The notes under the pieces are model-generated. The model had not been told where the DNA came from, searched no databases, and worked only from the letters and a program-made list of their open reading frames with translations. From positions 1-16,861 of the forward strand of contig CAZVLE010000032.1 in NCBI GenBank assembly GCA_964627855.1: DNA of 16,861 nt, given 5' to 3'. Source of the stretch: CAZVLE01 sp964627855 (GTDB lineage Bacteria; Bacillota; Dethiobacteria; DTU022). Below, one piece after another: positions 1-6,023 of this stretch (position 1 is the first letter of the stretch; each line of letters starts with the position of its first letter). The position numbers were made by a program, and so were the translations under genes.

Positions 1-168
1 AACGTGAACGGGGGAGCAATTGCTCTCGGTCACCCCCTGGGTTGCACCGGGGCTAAACTGACCGCCACCCTGCTTCATGAGATGCAACGACGCGGCAACA
101 AATTCGGTGTTGTCTCCATGTGCATCGGGGGCGGAATGGGCGCTGCCGGTCTTTTTGAGCGCGCCTGA
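1..168 (+). CDS. Thiolase (acetyl-CoA acyltransferase), C-terminal 55 residues, cut by window edge
   Basis: This is the last 55 codons of a thiolase, which condenses or cleaves acyl-CoAs in fatty acid or butyrate-type metabolism in the cytoplasm. The frame is open from base 1 to a TGA stop at 166-168. Two signature motifs of the family are visible. The first is NVNGGAIALGHPLG at the very start, whose His activates the nucleophile. The second is the CIGGGMGAAG block near the end, whose Cys is the general acid/base in the second half-reaction. The nucleophilic Cys loop lies upstream of the window. The gene is the last one before a 129-bp gap with a long hairpin. Degradative and biosynthetic thiolases cannot be told apart from this fragment. 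Confidence 0.93.
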   Translation, partial: NVNGGAIALGHPLGCTGAKLTATLLHEMQRRGNKFGVVSMCIGGGMGAAGLFERA

Positions 169-203
169 TAACCTAAACCATGCTTTTTAGCTCTTAACCT
201 CTC

Positions 204-272
204 GGGGCGCTTGGCTTAATCAACCTGTTATGCTGTGGTATGATTAAGAAAAGCGCCCCTGTCTGTACAGGG
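204..272 (+). promoter_or_regulatory. Long hairpin with an overlapping alternative stem in the leader before the M24 peptidase gene
   Basis: GGGGCGCTT (204-212) pairs perfectly with AAGCGCCCC (251-259). Inside it, CTTAATCA (215-222) pairs with TGATTAAG (241-248), and ACC (223-225) with GGT (237-239), giving about 20 base pairs with a 2x2 internal loop. The 3' arm also overlaps a second perfect stem, CCCTGT (257-262) with ACAGGG (267-272) and a 4-nt loop, so the two stems cannot both form fully. No T-run follows, so it is a poor intrinsic terminator for the thiolase gene. It may instead be a leader switch or an mRNA-stabilising end. Its function is unknown. Confidence 0.5.
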
Positions 273-297
273 ACCTTGCCGTCAAAGGGGGAAGATC

Positions 298-1473
298 ATG
301 ACACCTCATGAAGAATTGGAAAAACGCATAGAAAAACTGCAAGCCTCACTGCAGGAAAACAACGAGTCCGGAGCCCTGCTGGTCCAGCGGGCCGATCTTT
401 TTTATTTCAGCGGCACTGCCCAGAACGCTCATCTTTTCATACCGGCAGCGGGTGAACCGACCCTGATAGTCAAGAAATCGCTGACCCGGGCCAGGGCAGA
501 AAGCGCCCTGGAAAGAATTGTTCCCTTCGAAGGATGGGATAAACTGGTAAAAATTATCAGGGAGTCCGCTCCAATTGGTACAGTAATTGGCCTCGAAAGT
601 GACGTGCTTCCGGCAAATCTTTACTTTCGCTACCAGAAAATGCTTGCCGATTACAAGATTAAAGATCTATCGAAACAGATTCGTCAGATCAGGGCTGTCA
701 AGTCACCCTACGAATTGAGTTTACTGGAAAAGGCCGCCCTTATCGGGGAGTCAGTTTTCAGCCATGCCCGGGACATCATCAAAGCTGGGATGCAAGAGGT
801 TGAGCTGGCCGGCCGGCTGGAGTACCACGCCCGGACCCTGGGCCACCAGGGCGCCGTGCGCATGCGTGGTTTTAACCAGGAGCTCTACTACGGACACATT
901 CTTAGTGGGGAAAACGCAGCAGCAATAAGCTTCTTTGACGGTCCTACCGGCGGGTCCGGCCTTAACCCTTCCTACCCACAGGGGGCCGGCGACAAAATAA
1001 TTCAGCGCCATGAACCGATCCTGGTTGATTTTGTTACTGTTCTTGGTGGCTACATGGTCGATCAAACCCGTATTTTTTCTATTGGCGAACTGCCCCTCCA
1101 TTTAAATGAAGCTTATCTGCAGGCTGTTAATATCAAGCAGACCATAAGCAAAACAGGAAAAGCCGGCCAGAACGGCAGTGCCTTATACGCTAAGGCAGAA
1201 ACAATGGCCGCCGAGTCAGGTTTGAGTAATCATTTCATGGGTTATGTAGAGAAGGTTAACTTTGTTGGGCATGGTGTGGGCATTGAGCTTGATGAATTGC
1301 CTGTCATAGCTTCCCGCTTCGATCAACCGCTCGAGGAAGGAATGGTATTTGCCCTGGAACCAAAATTCATCTTTCCAGGTGAAGGCACTGTAGGCATCGA
1401 GGACACTTTTGTTGTAGAAAAAGACCAGCTCAGGCAATTGACCATTTTTAATGATGACCTACAGGTGTTGTAA
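298..1473 (+). CDS. M24-family metallopeptidase (Xaa-Pro aminopeptidase/prolidase-like)
   Basis: A 391-residue cytoplasmic protein of the pita-bread metallopeptidase fold, expected to release N-terminal residues before proline or cleave Xaa-Pro dipeptides. Residues 1 to about 130 form the creatinase-like N-terminal domain, and the catalytic domain follows. All five metal ligands can be placed: D244 (ILVDFV), D255 (MVDQTR), H325 (GHGVG), E354 (ALEPKF) and E368 (GIEDTF). The length is ordinary for prolidase/PepQ-type members, and no signal peptide is seen. A purine-rich ribosome binding site (AAGGGGGAAG) sits just before the ATG. The gene appears monocistronic, preceded by a hairpin leader and followed by a bidirectional terminator. 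Exact substrate specificity cannot be read from sequence, because M24 members include non-peptidase enzymes. Confidence 0.92.
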   Translation: MTPHEELEKRIEKLQASLQENNESGALLVQRADLFYFSGTAQNAHLFIPAAGEPTLIVKKSLTRARAESALERIVPFEGWDKLVKIIRESAPIGTVIGLESDVLPANLYFRYQKMLADYKIKDLSKQIRQIRAVKSPYELSLLEKAALIGESVFSHARDIIKAGMQEVELAGRLEYHARTLGHQGAVRMRGFNQELYYGHILSGENAAAISFFDGPTGGSGLNPSYPQGAGDKIIQRHEPILVDFVTVLGGYMVDQTRIFSIGELPLHLNEAYLQAVNIKQTISKTGKAGQNGSALYAKAETMAAESGLSNHFMGYVEKVNFVGHGVGIELDELPVIASRFDQPLEEGMVFALEPKFIFPGEGTVGIEDTFVVEKDQLRQLTIFNDDLQVL

Positions 1474-1550
1474 AAGACCCCTTTAATATGCTTCCGGCAC
1501 AGGCGCATTGAGCAAAGCTCAGATATGGCAAGTCATCATAACCTGCACAA

Positions 1551-1607
1551 AAACACCCCTTCTTGGAGCTGCCATAAAAGCGCAGCCACCGGTTTCAAGG
1601 GGTGTTT
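1551..1607. terminator. Bidirectional terminator hairpin
   Basis: AAACACCCCTT (1551-1561) and AAGGGGTGTTT (1597-1607) form a perfect 11-bp stem. The 35-nt loop has a smaller GCTG/CAGC helix of its own. On the minus strand the stem is followed by a T-run (GTTTTTGTG), which suits termination of the small lipoprotein gene at 1651-1731. On the plus strand the T-run is shorter (GTTTCTA), so it would end the M24 peptidase transcript less efficiently. Confidence 0.6.
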
Positions 1608-1650
1608 CTAATGCTTAAATCAGAGTCAGACTGACCCTGCACAGAACTTA

Positions 1651-1731
1651 TCAGCCGCCGGTAGTGCACCCGGTTAGCAGCAGGATTGTTAATAAAGTCA
1701 GGGTAGTAAATAAGATGAAAGCTCGACTCAC
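1651..1731 (-). CDS. Tiny lipoprotein, 26 residues
   Basis: A very short gene read from GTG at 1731 to TGA at 1651-1653. The product starts MSRAFILFTT, continues with a Leu/Thr-rich hydrophobic core, and ends LLLTGCTTGG. This is a complete lipoprotein signal peptide: a basic residue near the start, a hydrophobic stretch and the lipobox L-T-G-C with Cys at 22, leaving only five residues from the lipidated Cys on. Support for expression is good. AAGGGAGGG (1738-1746) lies 6 nt before the start, a promoter with 17-bp spacing lies at 1764-1792, and a terminator with a minus-strand T-run lies downstream. It resembles the layout of entericidin-like and other miniature lipoproteins, but I recognise no family. 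Its role is unknown. Confidence 0.6.
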   Translation of the reverse strand: MSRAFILFTTLTLLTILLLTGCTTGG

Positions 1732-1763
1732 TTGAAGCCCTCCCTTTGCATGTATTAACTATA

Positions 1764-1792
1764 TTAATACCATAGTTGAAGTTTATAGGCAA
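1764..1792 (-). promoter_or_regulatory. Promoter for the tiny lipoprotein gene
   Basis: On the minus strand TTGCCT (1787-1792) and TATTAA (1764-1769) are separated by exactly 17 bp. The -10 is preceded by TGG, making it an extended -10. The ribosome binding site and GTG start of the 26-codon gene follow within about 35 bp. Confidence 0.5.
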
Positions 1793-1954
1793 TCGTTTTA
1801 CATTTTATAGGGAAAGCTAAGCAGGCCGCACGGCAAATAACATATTACGTTAAACATATTATGTGAACAATTTTTACTTAAATAAAATAAATTTTCCTGT
1901 AAAAACGGCGTTTATGAAAAACAAATACCTGTTCTACTAACACTTTGCACAGGG

Positions 1955-2005
1955 TTATCCACAGGTAAAACCTGATAAGGGTATTTTAAATACCCCTTAT
2001 CCACA
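1955..2005 (+). promoter_or_regulatory. Pair of perfect DnaA boxes around a palindrome
   Basis: TTATCCACA occurs at 1955-1963 and again at 1997-2005 in the same orientation. It is an exact match to the DnaA consensus TTATNCACA. The start-to-start distance is 42 bp, four helical turns. Between and partly under them lies a near-perfect palindrome at 1974-2001 (GATAAGGGTATTT against AAATACCCCTTATC, one bulge). A one-mismatch box, TTGTTCACA, lies on the minus strand at 1862-1870, and a weaker one at 1943-1951. The site could titrate DnaA, regulate a neighbouring gene, or belong to an origin. dnaA, dnaN and other usual origin neighbours are not in the window. Confidence 0.55.
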
Positions 2006-2094
2006 ACCGGTAGGCTAAGTGAACATAAATAAAAGGAAATTTTATCAAAAAAAGATGGCATCTCAATTGAAAAAGAGTAACTGCTCCGCTATAG

Positions 2095-2143
2095 TTTAAG
2101 TGTACGGTTGCTCCAAGGTGACTGCGCTGCCCGTACACTTAAA
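2095..2143. repeat. Perfect 13-bp inverted repeat with 23-nt spacer
   Basis: TTTAAGTGTACGG (2095-2107) and CCGTACACTTAAA (2131-2143) are exact reverse complements, separated by a GC-richer 23-nt spacer. There is no T-run on either side, so it is not an ordinary terminator. It could be an operator for a dimeric regulator, a structured RNA element, or the ends of a small mobile element remnant. Nothing in the sequence decides between these. Confidence 0.6.
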
Positions 2144-2343
2144 TCGCTTCTACTAATTTATGGGCAGCGCGGATATCTTGGAAGGGGCAATCATAATTGT
2201 CATATTCCAGACTGAGCAGTTGCGAAAAAAATTTAAAAAGAAGGCTATCAGACAAAAATAAAGTAAAAAAAAAAGGGGAAATGAAATCCTTAGCGAATAA
2301 TGACATTTGGAAAGAACAATCATGATCATAAGGAGGCATCAGC

Positions 2344-2529
2344 ATGGAGGTTAAGGTTAATGACGATTGCAGCGCATGCGGTATCTGTGAGGACATTTGT
2401 CCGGAGGTTTTCGAATTAGGAGATGAAATAGCAGAAGTAAAAGCAAACCCCGTGCCGGCGGAGCATGAAGAAAAAGTCCGTGAAGCGGCTGAAGAATGCC
2501 CAACAGAGTCAATCGAAATAACTGAATAG
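2344..2529 (+). CDS. Single-cluster [4Fe-4S] ferredoxin
   Basis: A 61-residue, strongly acidic electron carrier that passes low-potential electrons between redox enzymes in the cytoplasm. The motif C9-x2-C12-x2-C15 together with the distal C52-P should hold one [4Fe-4S] cluster. C19 occupies the position that in Thermotoga-type monocluster ferredoxins forms a disulfide, but no partner Cys exists between 20 and 51, so it is probably free. The second CxxCxxC motif of 2[4Fe-4S] clostridial ferredoxins is absent. The AAGGAGG site lies 7 nt before the ATG, and a tetraloop terminator follows 27 bp after the stop, so the gene is monocistronic. No partner oxidoreductase is adjacent. Confidence 0.95.
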   Translation: MEVKVNDDCSACGICEDICPEVFELGDEIAEVKANPVPAEHEEKVREAAEECPTESIEITE

Positions 2530-2556
2530 TCAAGACCAATAATTTGCCTGACAAAC

Positions 2557-2580
2557 AGAGTCCGCTTTCGAGCGGACTCT
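2557..2580 (+). terminator. Terminator of the ferredoxin gene
   Basis: AGAGTCCGCT (2557-2566) and AGCGGACTCT (2571-2580) form a perfect 10-bp stem capped by the stable tetraloop TTCG. The following T-run is short (TCTACT), so termination may be incomplete, but the placement right after the ferredoxin stop fits. Confidence 0.75.
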
Positions 2581-2724
2581 TCTACTAGGGCTCTTCATAA
2601 GGGCAACCTGGACAAGATGTTCTGGCTTTCCCGGCAATCAATTGACTACGACACTTTCGGTAAATAAGGGATACTAAAAGTGAAATTGACAACAAAGATA
2701 GTCTGATTAATAATAGTCAGCACC

Positions 2725-2733
2725 TGCTATAAT
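2725..2733 (+). promoter_or_regulatory. Extended -10 promoter of the Mur ligase gene
   Basis: TGCTATAAT matches the extended -10 consensus TGnTATAAT exactly, with the perfect -10 hexamer at 2728-2733. No good -35 stands at 17 bp; a TTGACA at 2686-2691 is 36 bp away, too far to be its partner. AGGAGG (2748-2753) and the ATG at 2762 follow closely, giving a short leader. Confidence 0.55.
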
Positions 2734-2761
2734 CTTATTTACTGATCAGGAGGCAGAGATC

Positions 2762-4297
2762 ATGAAGCTTGAAAAATTAATGACAGCAATTGACGTACTG
2801 GAAAGCAGGTCCGATCCAATTAAGCAGGTCGAAAACCTCGCCTACCATTCAGACCAGGTATCGCCAGGGTCACTGTTTATCTGCATCAGGGGTTACAAAA
2901 CAGACGGCCACAAGTATCTTGAGGCCGCCGAGAAAAAAGGCGCCATCGCTGCTGTTGTCGAAGTTTTTCAGGATAACATACCTATTCCACAATTCAGGGT
3001 TGCCGACAGCCGCCAGGCCCTGGCCGCCCTGGCCGATTCTTTTTATGATCACCCCTCCAAAAAATTGAACCTGACCGGAGTAACCGCAACCAACGGAAAA
3101 ACAACAACAACCTATATGATCAACCATATTTTTGAGGAACATGGTCTGGAGACAGGCTTGATTGGCACCGTTATAGTCAAGGCAGGTAACGATGTGCAGC
3201 CGGCTGACCTGACCACCCCCGAATCACTTGACCTGCAGCGCTATTTGCAGAAAATGGTTGAAAATAAAGTTAGCCATGCCGTCATGGAAGTCTCTTCTTC
3301 GGGCCTTGAACTGCAACGTGTGGGCAACGTCGCATTTGACATCGTTGTTATAAATAATATCAGCCGGGAACATATTGACCTGCACGGTTCATTCGAAGCC
3401 TATTACGAAGCCAAGGCTGGATTAGTCCGTAAAGCAGAAAGCAGTCAGTGGGCTGTATTAAACCTTGATTGCCCTTTAACTGCGCCTCTGCTTAATGAAA
3501 CCAGGGCTAAAACTTTAACCTACGGTTACAAAAATCAGGAGGCCGATATAACTGTCTCTGATCTGGACCTCAGTACAGGAAGGGCTCGCTTCACCGTTTC
3601 CTTACAAAAAAAGGGACAAGCCCTTTTGCCCGGTCAACCCGCCTCATTTCAGGTTGAGCTGGCAGTTCTTGGCCTGCATAGTGTTTACAACGCCATGGCT
3701 GCCATACTTGTCGCCCTCTTGCAAAATATACCGGCAACCACTATCAGCAAAGCCCTCAACACTTTTGGCGGAGTCGAAAGGCGTTTTGAGTTGATTTTTG
3801 AGGACACCTACAAGGTAATTGACGATCACTTCGGTAATGCAGGGAATATACAGGTCAGCCTGGAAACCCTCCAAATGATGGATTACAACAAGCTAAGTCT
3901 TGTTTATGCCATCAGGGGCAGCAGGGGAGTTACGGTAAACAGGGAAAACGCAGAAGAAATGGCCCGCTGGGCACCTCGCATCGGTTTAAACAAAATAATT
4001 GCCACAACCAGCAGAAGCCATGTAGGGGAAAAAGATTTCGTTACAGACGAAGAATTGCATATTTTCAAGAATACAATTGAAAATGCCCACATTGCACTAG
4101 AGCTATACGATCAGCTGCCCGCTGCCATTGCAGCCGGACTGGCCGATACAGGTCCAGGTGATGTCCTGCTGCTGGGTGGAGCCCAGGGCATGGATTACGG
4201 CGCCTCGCTCTGCCTGGAGCAAATTCACAGGCAGCGGCCCGACCTGCCCCGGGAAAAAGTTTTTGCCGCCCTGAAAAACAGGGTGGCAGGAGTTTAA
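2762..4297 (+). CDS. MurE-type Mur ligase, divergent stand-alone paralogue
   Basis: A 511-residue cytoplasmic ATP-dependent amide ligase of the Mur family, closest in layout to MurE, which adds the third residue to UDP-MurNAc-dipeptide. The N-terminal domain shows the MurE-like SDQVSPGSLFICIRGYKTDG block (30-49). The ATP loop is TATNGKTT (108-115), where canonical MurE has GTNGKTT. REHIDLHG (202-209) and a candidate carbamylated Lys (K218, EAKAGL) follow. The C-terminal domain is atypical: IDDHFGNAGN (353-362) stands where MurE usually has a VDYAHTPD-type motif, and RGSRGVTVNR (385-394) replaces the usual GGDRDxxKR. The DNPR motif of meso-diaminopimelate MurE is not visible. No other wall genes are adjacent, and the promoter is its own. 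It may be a MurE paralogue with another substrate; the Mur ligase fold itself is certain. Confidence 0.85.
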   Translation: MKLEKLMTAIDVLESRSDPIKQVENLAYHSDQVSPGSLFICIRGYKTDGHKYLEAAEKKGAIAAVVEVFQDNIPIPQFRVADSRQALAALADSFYDHPSKKLNLTGVTATNGKTTTTYMINHIFEEHGLETGLIGTVIVKAGNDVQPADLTTPESLDLQRYLQKMVENKVSHAVMEVSSSGLELQRVGNVAFDIVVINNISREHIDLHGSFEAYYEAKAGLVRKAESSQWAVLNLDCPLTAPLLNETRAKTLTYGYKNQEADITVSDLDLSTGRARFTVSLQKKGQALLPGQPASFQVELAVLGLHSVYNAMAAILVALLQNIPATTISKALNTFGGVERRFELIFEDTYKVIDDHFGNAGNIQVSLETLQMMDYNKLSLVYAIRGSRGVTVNRENAEEMARWAPRIGLNKIIATTSRSHVGEKDFVTDEELHIFKNTIENAHIALELYDQLPAAIAAGLADTGPGDVLLLGGAQGMDYGASLCLEQIHRQRPDLPREKVFAALKNRVAGV

Positions 4298-4303
4298 CTC
4301 AGT

Positions 4304-5065
4304 TTAAACTTCTTTAATTTCGACACCACCCATAATTGCCCTGGCCTGAATGCGCAGGATCCTGGTGGCAGAATCGCTGATATTATCTTCGATTTTTCTG
4401 CCGGCAATGATTCCCCCGTCTTCCTGGTCTTTGAAAGTTACCCCGCCTAAAATAGCTGAACCGTCATAGATAACCGCCATATCTCGCGGTAATTTCATGT
4501 CGATCCCACCCATAATAGCAGTCAAATCCAGCACGGTTTCACCTTCGTCCAGCTCAGCTGCAGTCAGATCCATTTCGATGCCGCCCATCAGGGCAAAATA
4601 ACTGCCGCTTTGCAGTTTCCAGGGCTGGGCGCTGCCAATGTTGGTACCGCCCATAAAAGTGAAGCGCCCTCCTCCCCCTCCACTAAATGCCCGACCACGT
4701 AAAAGGTTGATTCCGATCAGGATAAGAATGATCGGCCAGAGGGTATTCCAAAAAATACGGGTATCAATATCGCCAAAAAACCCAAGATTTCGCCCCAGGA
4801 AAAAGAGACCGATGAAGAGAACTATCAGGGCTGTTATAAACTGACCCCATGAAAAATAAATCTTTTTCCCTTCGTCCTGCTTAGATGAGCCAAAGGATAA
4901 GAAGAGCCAGTTAAGACCCAGAATGAGGGGAATTACCGGCCAGTAGGTTCGGAGCAGATTCCCCACGTTGACTTCTACCCCAATACCAAGATTATTGAGA
5001 AGCAGCAACACCCCGATAACAACAATGACCAGGCCGACAAGCAATCTGCCGCTGATGAATCGCAC
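4304..5065 (-). CDS. LiaF-like membrane protein with beta-helical C-terminal domain
   Basis: A 253-residue inner-membrane protein. Four hydrophobic segments lie at about 5-25, 41-57, 76-92 and 107-122, followed by a Gly-rich linker (129-133). The C-terminal half carries repeated GG(I/V)-type turns at 138, 160, 185, 206 and 245 (FMGG, LMGG, IMGG, ILGG, IMGG), typical of the LiaF/DUF2154 'cell wall-active antibiotics response' domain. In the known Lia system LiaF restrains a histidine kinase that senses envelope damage, but no LiaS or LiaR gene is adjacent here. That role is therefore not established. The start is GTG at 5065 with AGGGGTGG 6 nt before it. The gene is convergent with the Mur ligase, with a gap of 6 bp. 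Confidence 0.82.
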   Translation of the reverse strand: MRFISGRLLVGLVIVVIGVLLLLNNLGIGVEVNVGNLLRTYWPVIPLILGLNWLFLSFGSSKQDEGKKIYFSWGQFITALIVLFIGLFFLGRNLGFFGDIDTRIFWNTLWPIILILIGINLLRGRAFSGGGGGRFTFMGGTNIGSAQPWKLQSGSYFALMGGIEMDLTAAELDEGETVLDLTAIMGGIDMKLPRDMAVIYDGSAILGGVTFKDQEDGGIIAGRKIEDNISDSATRILRIQARAIMGGVEIKEV

Positions 5066-5121
5066 TTAAAACCACCCCTTTAGCAATATTGGAGGCTAAC
5101 CTTGCTTTAGATTCGTCTTTT

Positions 5122-5127
5122 ATTATA
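5122..5127 (-). promoter_or_regulatory. Candidate -10 element for the LiaF-like gene
   Basis: The minus strand reads TTGTATAATA, a perfect TATAAT about 57 bp before the GTG start. No good -35 element is found at 17 bp, so only the -10 is supported. Confidence 0.4.
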
Positions 5128-5183
5128 CAATACCTGCCACTGGTGAGAAAAGGCTTGGCTATGGCAAAAAGTGCCCCTCTGCG

Positions 5184-5212
5184 TTGACTTTTCAGTTGGC
5201 CCGTGCTAAAAT
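5184..5212 (+). promoter_or_regulatory. Strong sigma-A-type promoter for the tRNA pair
   Basis: TTGACT (5184-5189), exactly 17 bp, then TAAAAT (5207-5212) preceded by TGC, giving an extended -10. The predicted start lies about 16 bp before tRNA-His. The two tRNA genes are probably transcribed together from here. Confidence 0.75.
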
Positions 5213-5235
5213 TAACAGCGCGATAAAGATTTGCG

Positions 5236-5312
5236 GTGGGTGTAGCTCAGCCGGTTAGAGCGCCAGGTTGTGGCCCTGGAGGCCGTGGGTTCGAGTCCCA
5301 TCACTCACCCCA
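5236..5312 (+). tRNA. trnH: tRNA-His (anticodon GTG)
   Basis: A complete cloverleaf. Acceptor GTGGGTG (5236-5242) pairs with CACTCAC (5302-5308). The anticodon stem CCAGG/CCTGG encloses the loop TTGTGGC with anticodon GTG at 5270-5272. The T-arm has GTTCGAGTC. The discriminator is C73 (5309) and the base before the acceptor is G (5235), matching the G-1:C73 identity pair unique to tRNA-His. CCA is encoded (5310-5312). It carries histidine into translation. Confidence 0.97.
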
Positions 5313-5347
5313 TCTTAATCTTAATAGTAACTAATATTTATCGTTGC

Positions 5348-5422
5348 TGGGGTGTGGCCAAGCGGTAAGGCACGGGACTTTGGATCCCGCATGCGTAGGT
5401 TCGAATCCTACCGCCCCAGCCA
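5348..5422 (+). tRNA. trnQ: tRNA-Gln (anticodon TTG)
   Basis: A complete cloverleaf. Acceptor TGGGGTG (5348-5354) pairs with CGCCCCA (5412-5418), including one G-T pair. The anticodon stem CGGGA/TCCCG holds the loop CTTTGGA with anticodon TTG at 5380-5382. The T-loop is GTTCGAATC, the discriminator is G and CCA is encoded (5420-5422). It lies 35 bp after tRNA-His and shares its promoter. No clear terminator hairpin follows, only a T-run at 5423-5438. Confidence 0.97.
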
Positions 5423-5735
5423 TTTTTATGCCTATTTTTAATATGGTTTCAAAAGTTACTTCATTCCTCATTTTAAAATCTCCATCTTTATCTATGTAAA
5501 GAGCTCTCTTCTCGATAAAAACAACCAGGCCATAGATTTGTACCTCCTCACAAACCCTAATGCATTGATAACCCTCACGTAATAAAAATTACGACCAAGA
5601 TATAGTTCAGACAAAGATAAAAGTGGGATGAGACGAGACAGGGACCCCAATCGATCAAATACTCTAGAAATAAGAAGGGCTTTAGCTTCCTTTACCGAAA
5701 GAGTTTGATCAATACTTAAAAAAAAGAGTTTAACT
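5423..5735. other. Degenerate-looking spacer between tRNA-Gln and the MscS remnant
   Basis: These 313 bp hold no gene I can support. On the minus strand a GAGGAGG (5543-5549) stands 9 nt before an ATG at 5533, but the frame is only 13 codons (5492-5533). Near the right end GATCAAATACTCT (5655-5667) and AGAGTTTGATC (5700-5710) form an imperfect inverted repeat. The base composition is AT-richer than in the flanking genes. With a broken channel gene next to it, the stretch looks like a site of past deletion or insertion. Confidence 0.4.
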
Positions 5736-6020
5736 ATGGATTATATCTTTTATATATTGGGTCGATACGAAACCTTTTTGATTAATCTAGCCATAGCCAT
5801 AGTCATCTTCTTGTTCTTCTTTATGCTAAGAACAATTTTTGGCGGTATCGTCATTATTACCGATAAACCCTTTTCGATCGGAGACTGGATTGAGACGCCA
5901 AGTGTGGAAGGCACGGTGGAAGATATAAATTTCAGAAGCACAACGGTAAGAACCTTTTCCGACGCTGTTGTAACTGTACCAAACAACACCCTGGCAAATG
6001 AGCCGGTAACGAATTGGACC
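5736..6020 (+). pseudogene. MscS-type mechanosensitive channel remnant, internally deleted and C-terminally truncated
   Basis: The frame (open to a stop at 6113) begins with one membrane helix (about 14-31) and then jumps straight to FGGIVIITDKPFSIGDWIE (35-53) and VTVPNNTLANEPVTNW (79-94). The latter two are the beta-domain of MscS channels, which open under membrane tension. Intact MscS proteins have further helices, including the pore helix, between these parts, and a large C-terminal domain after them. Here the pore region is missing around residue 32/33. Homology ends around residue 96, and the last codons merely read antisense through the DUF192 gene. There is no good ribosome binding site before the ATG. 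I therefore call it a broken gene rather than a short functional protein. Confidence 0.75.
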
Positions 6021-6023
6021 AGG

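Larger units (their letters stand above)
1793..2343. other. AT-rich intergenic stretch with DnaA boxes and inverted repeats
   Basis: No convincing gene lies in these 551 bp. Bases 1835-1930 are strongly AT-rich and carry two direct copies of AACATATTA (1839-1847 and 1853-1861). The DnaA box pair and the 13-bp inverted repeat, listed separately, lie further on, followed by A-rich tracts at 2225-2280. A 33-codon frame at 2160-2261 on the plus strand has no ribosome binding site. The ribosome binding site of the ferredoxin gene (AAGGAGG, 2330-2336) closes the stretch. I could not identify a clear ferredoxin promoter. Confidence 0.6.

Noticed and set aside
1595..1792. 65-codon minus-strand frame from a TTG overlapping the tiny lipoprotein gene
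   Set aside because: TTG start without a ribosome binding site; the frame shows no protein-like pattern, and the overlapping 26-codon lipoprotein frame has far better signals.
2160..2261. 33-codon plus-strand frame starting MGSADILEG with a hydrophobic middle and a Lys-rich end
   Set aside because: No ribosome binding site before the ATG and no promoter; an A-rich tract easily yields such a basic tail. It could be a small membrane protein, but I cannot support it.
2686..2733. TTGACA at 2686-2691 as the -35 partner of TATAAT at 2728-2733
   Set aside because: The spacing is 36 bp, about twice what sigma-A promoters accept; the extended -10 alone explains the promoter better.
5492..5533. 13-codon minus-strand frame with a strong GAGGAGG site 9 nt upstream, leader-peptide-like
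   Set aside because: No gene follows downstream on that strand other than antisense tRNA sequence, so it has nothing to control; a chance purine run is more likely.
5423..5600. Minus-strand open frame running through the spacer into antisense tRNA-Gln (reads like MAGAVGFEPT)
   Set aside because: No start codon upstream, no ribosome binding site, and reading through an antisense tRNA is a well-known annotation artefact.
5423..5735. Prophage or integrative element inserted at the 3' end of tRNA-Gln
   Set aside because: No integrase, no repeated copy of the tRNA 3' end and no phage-like gene is present in the window.
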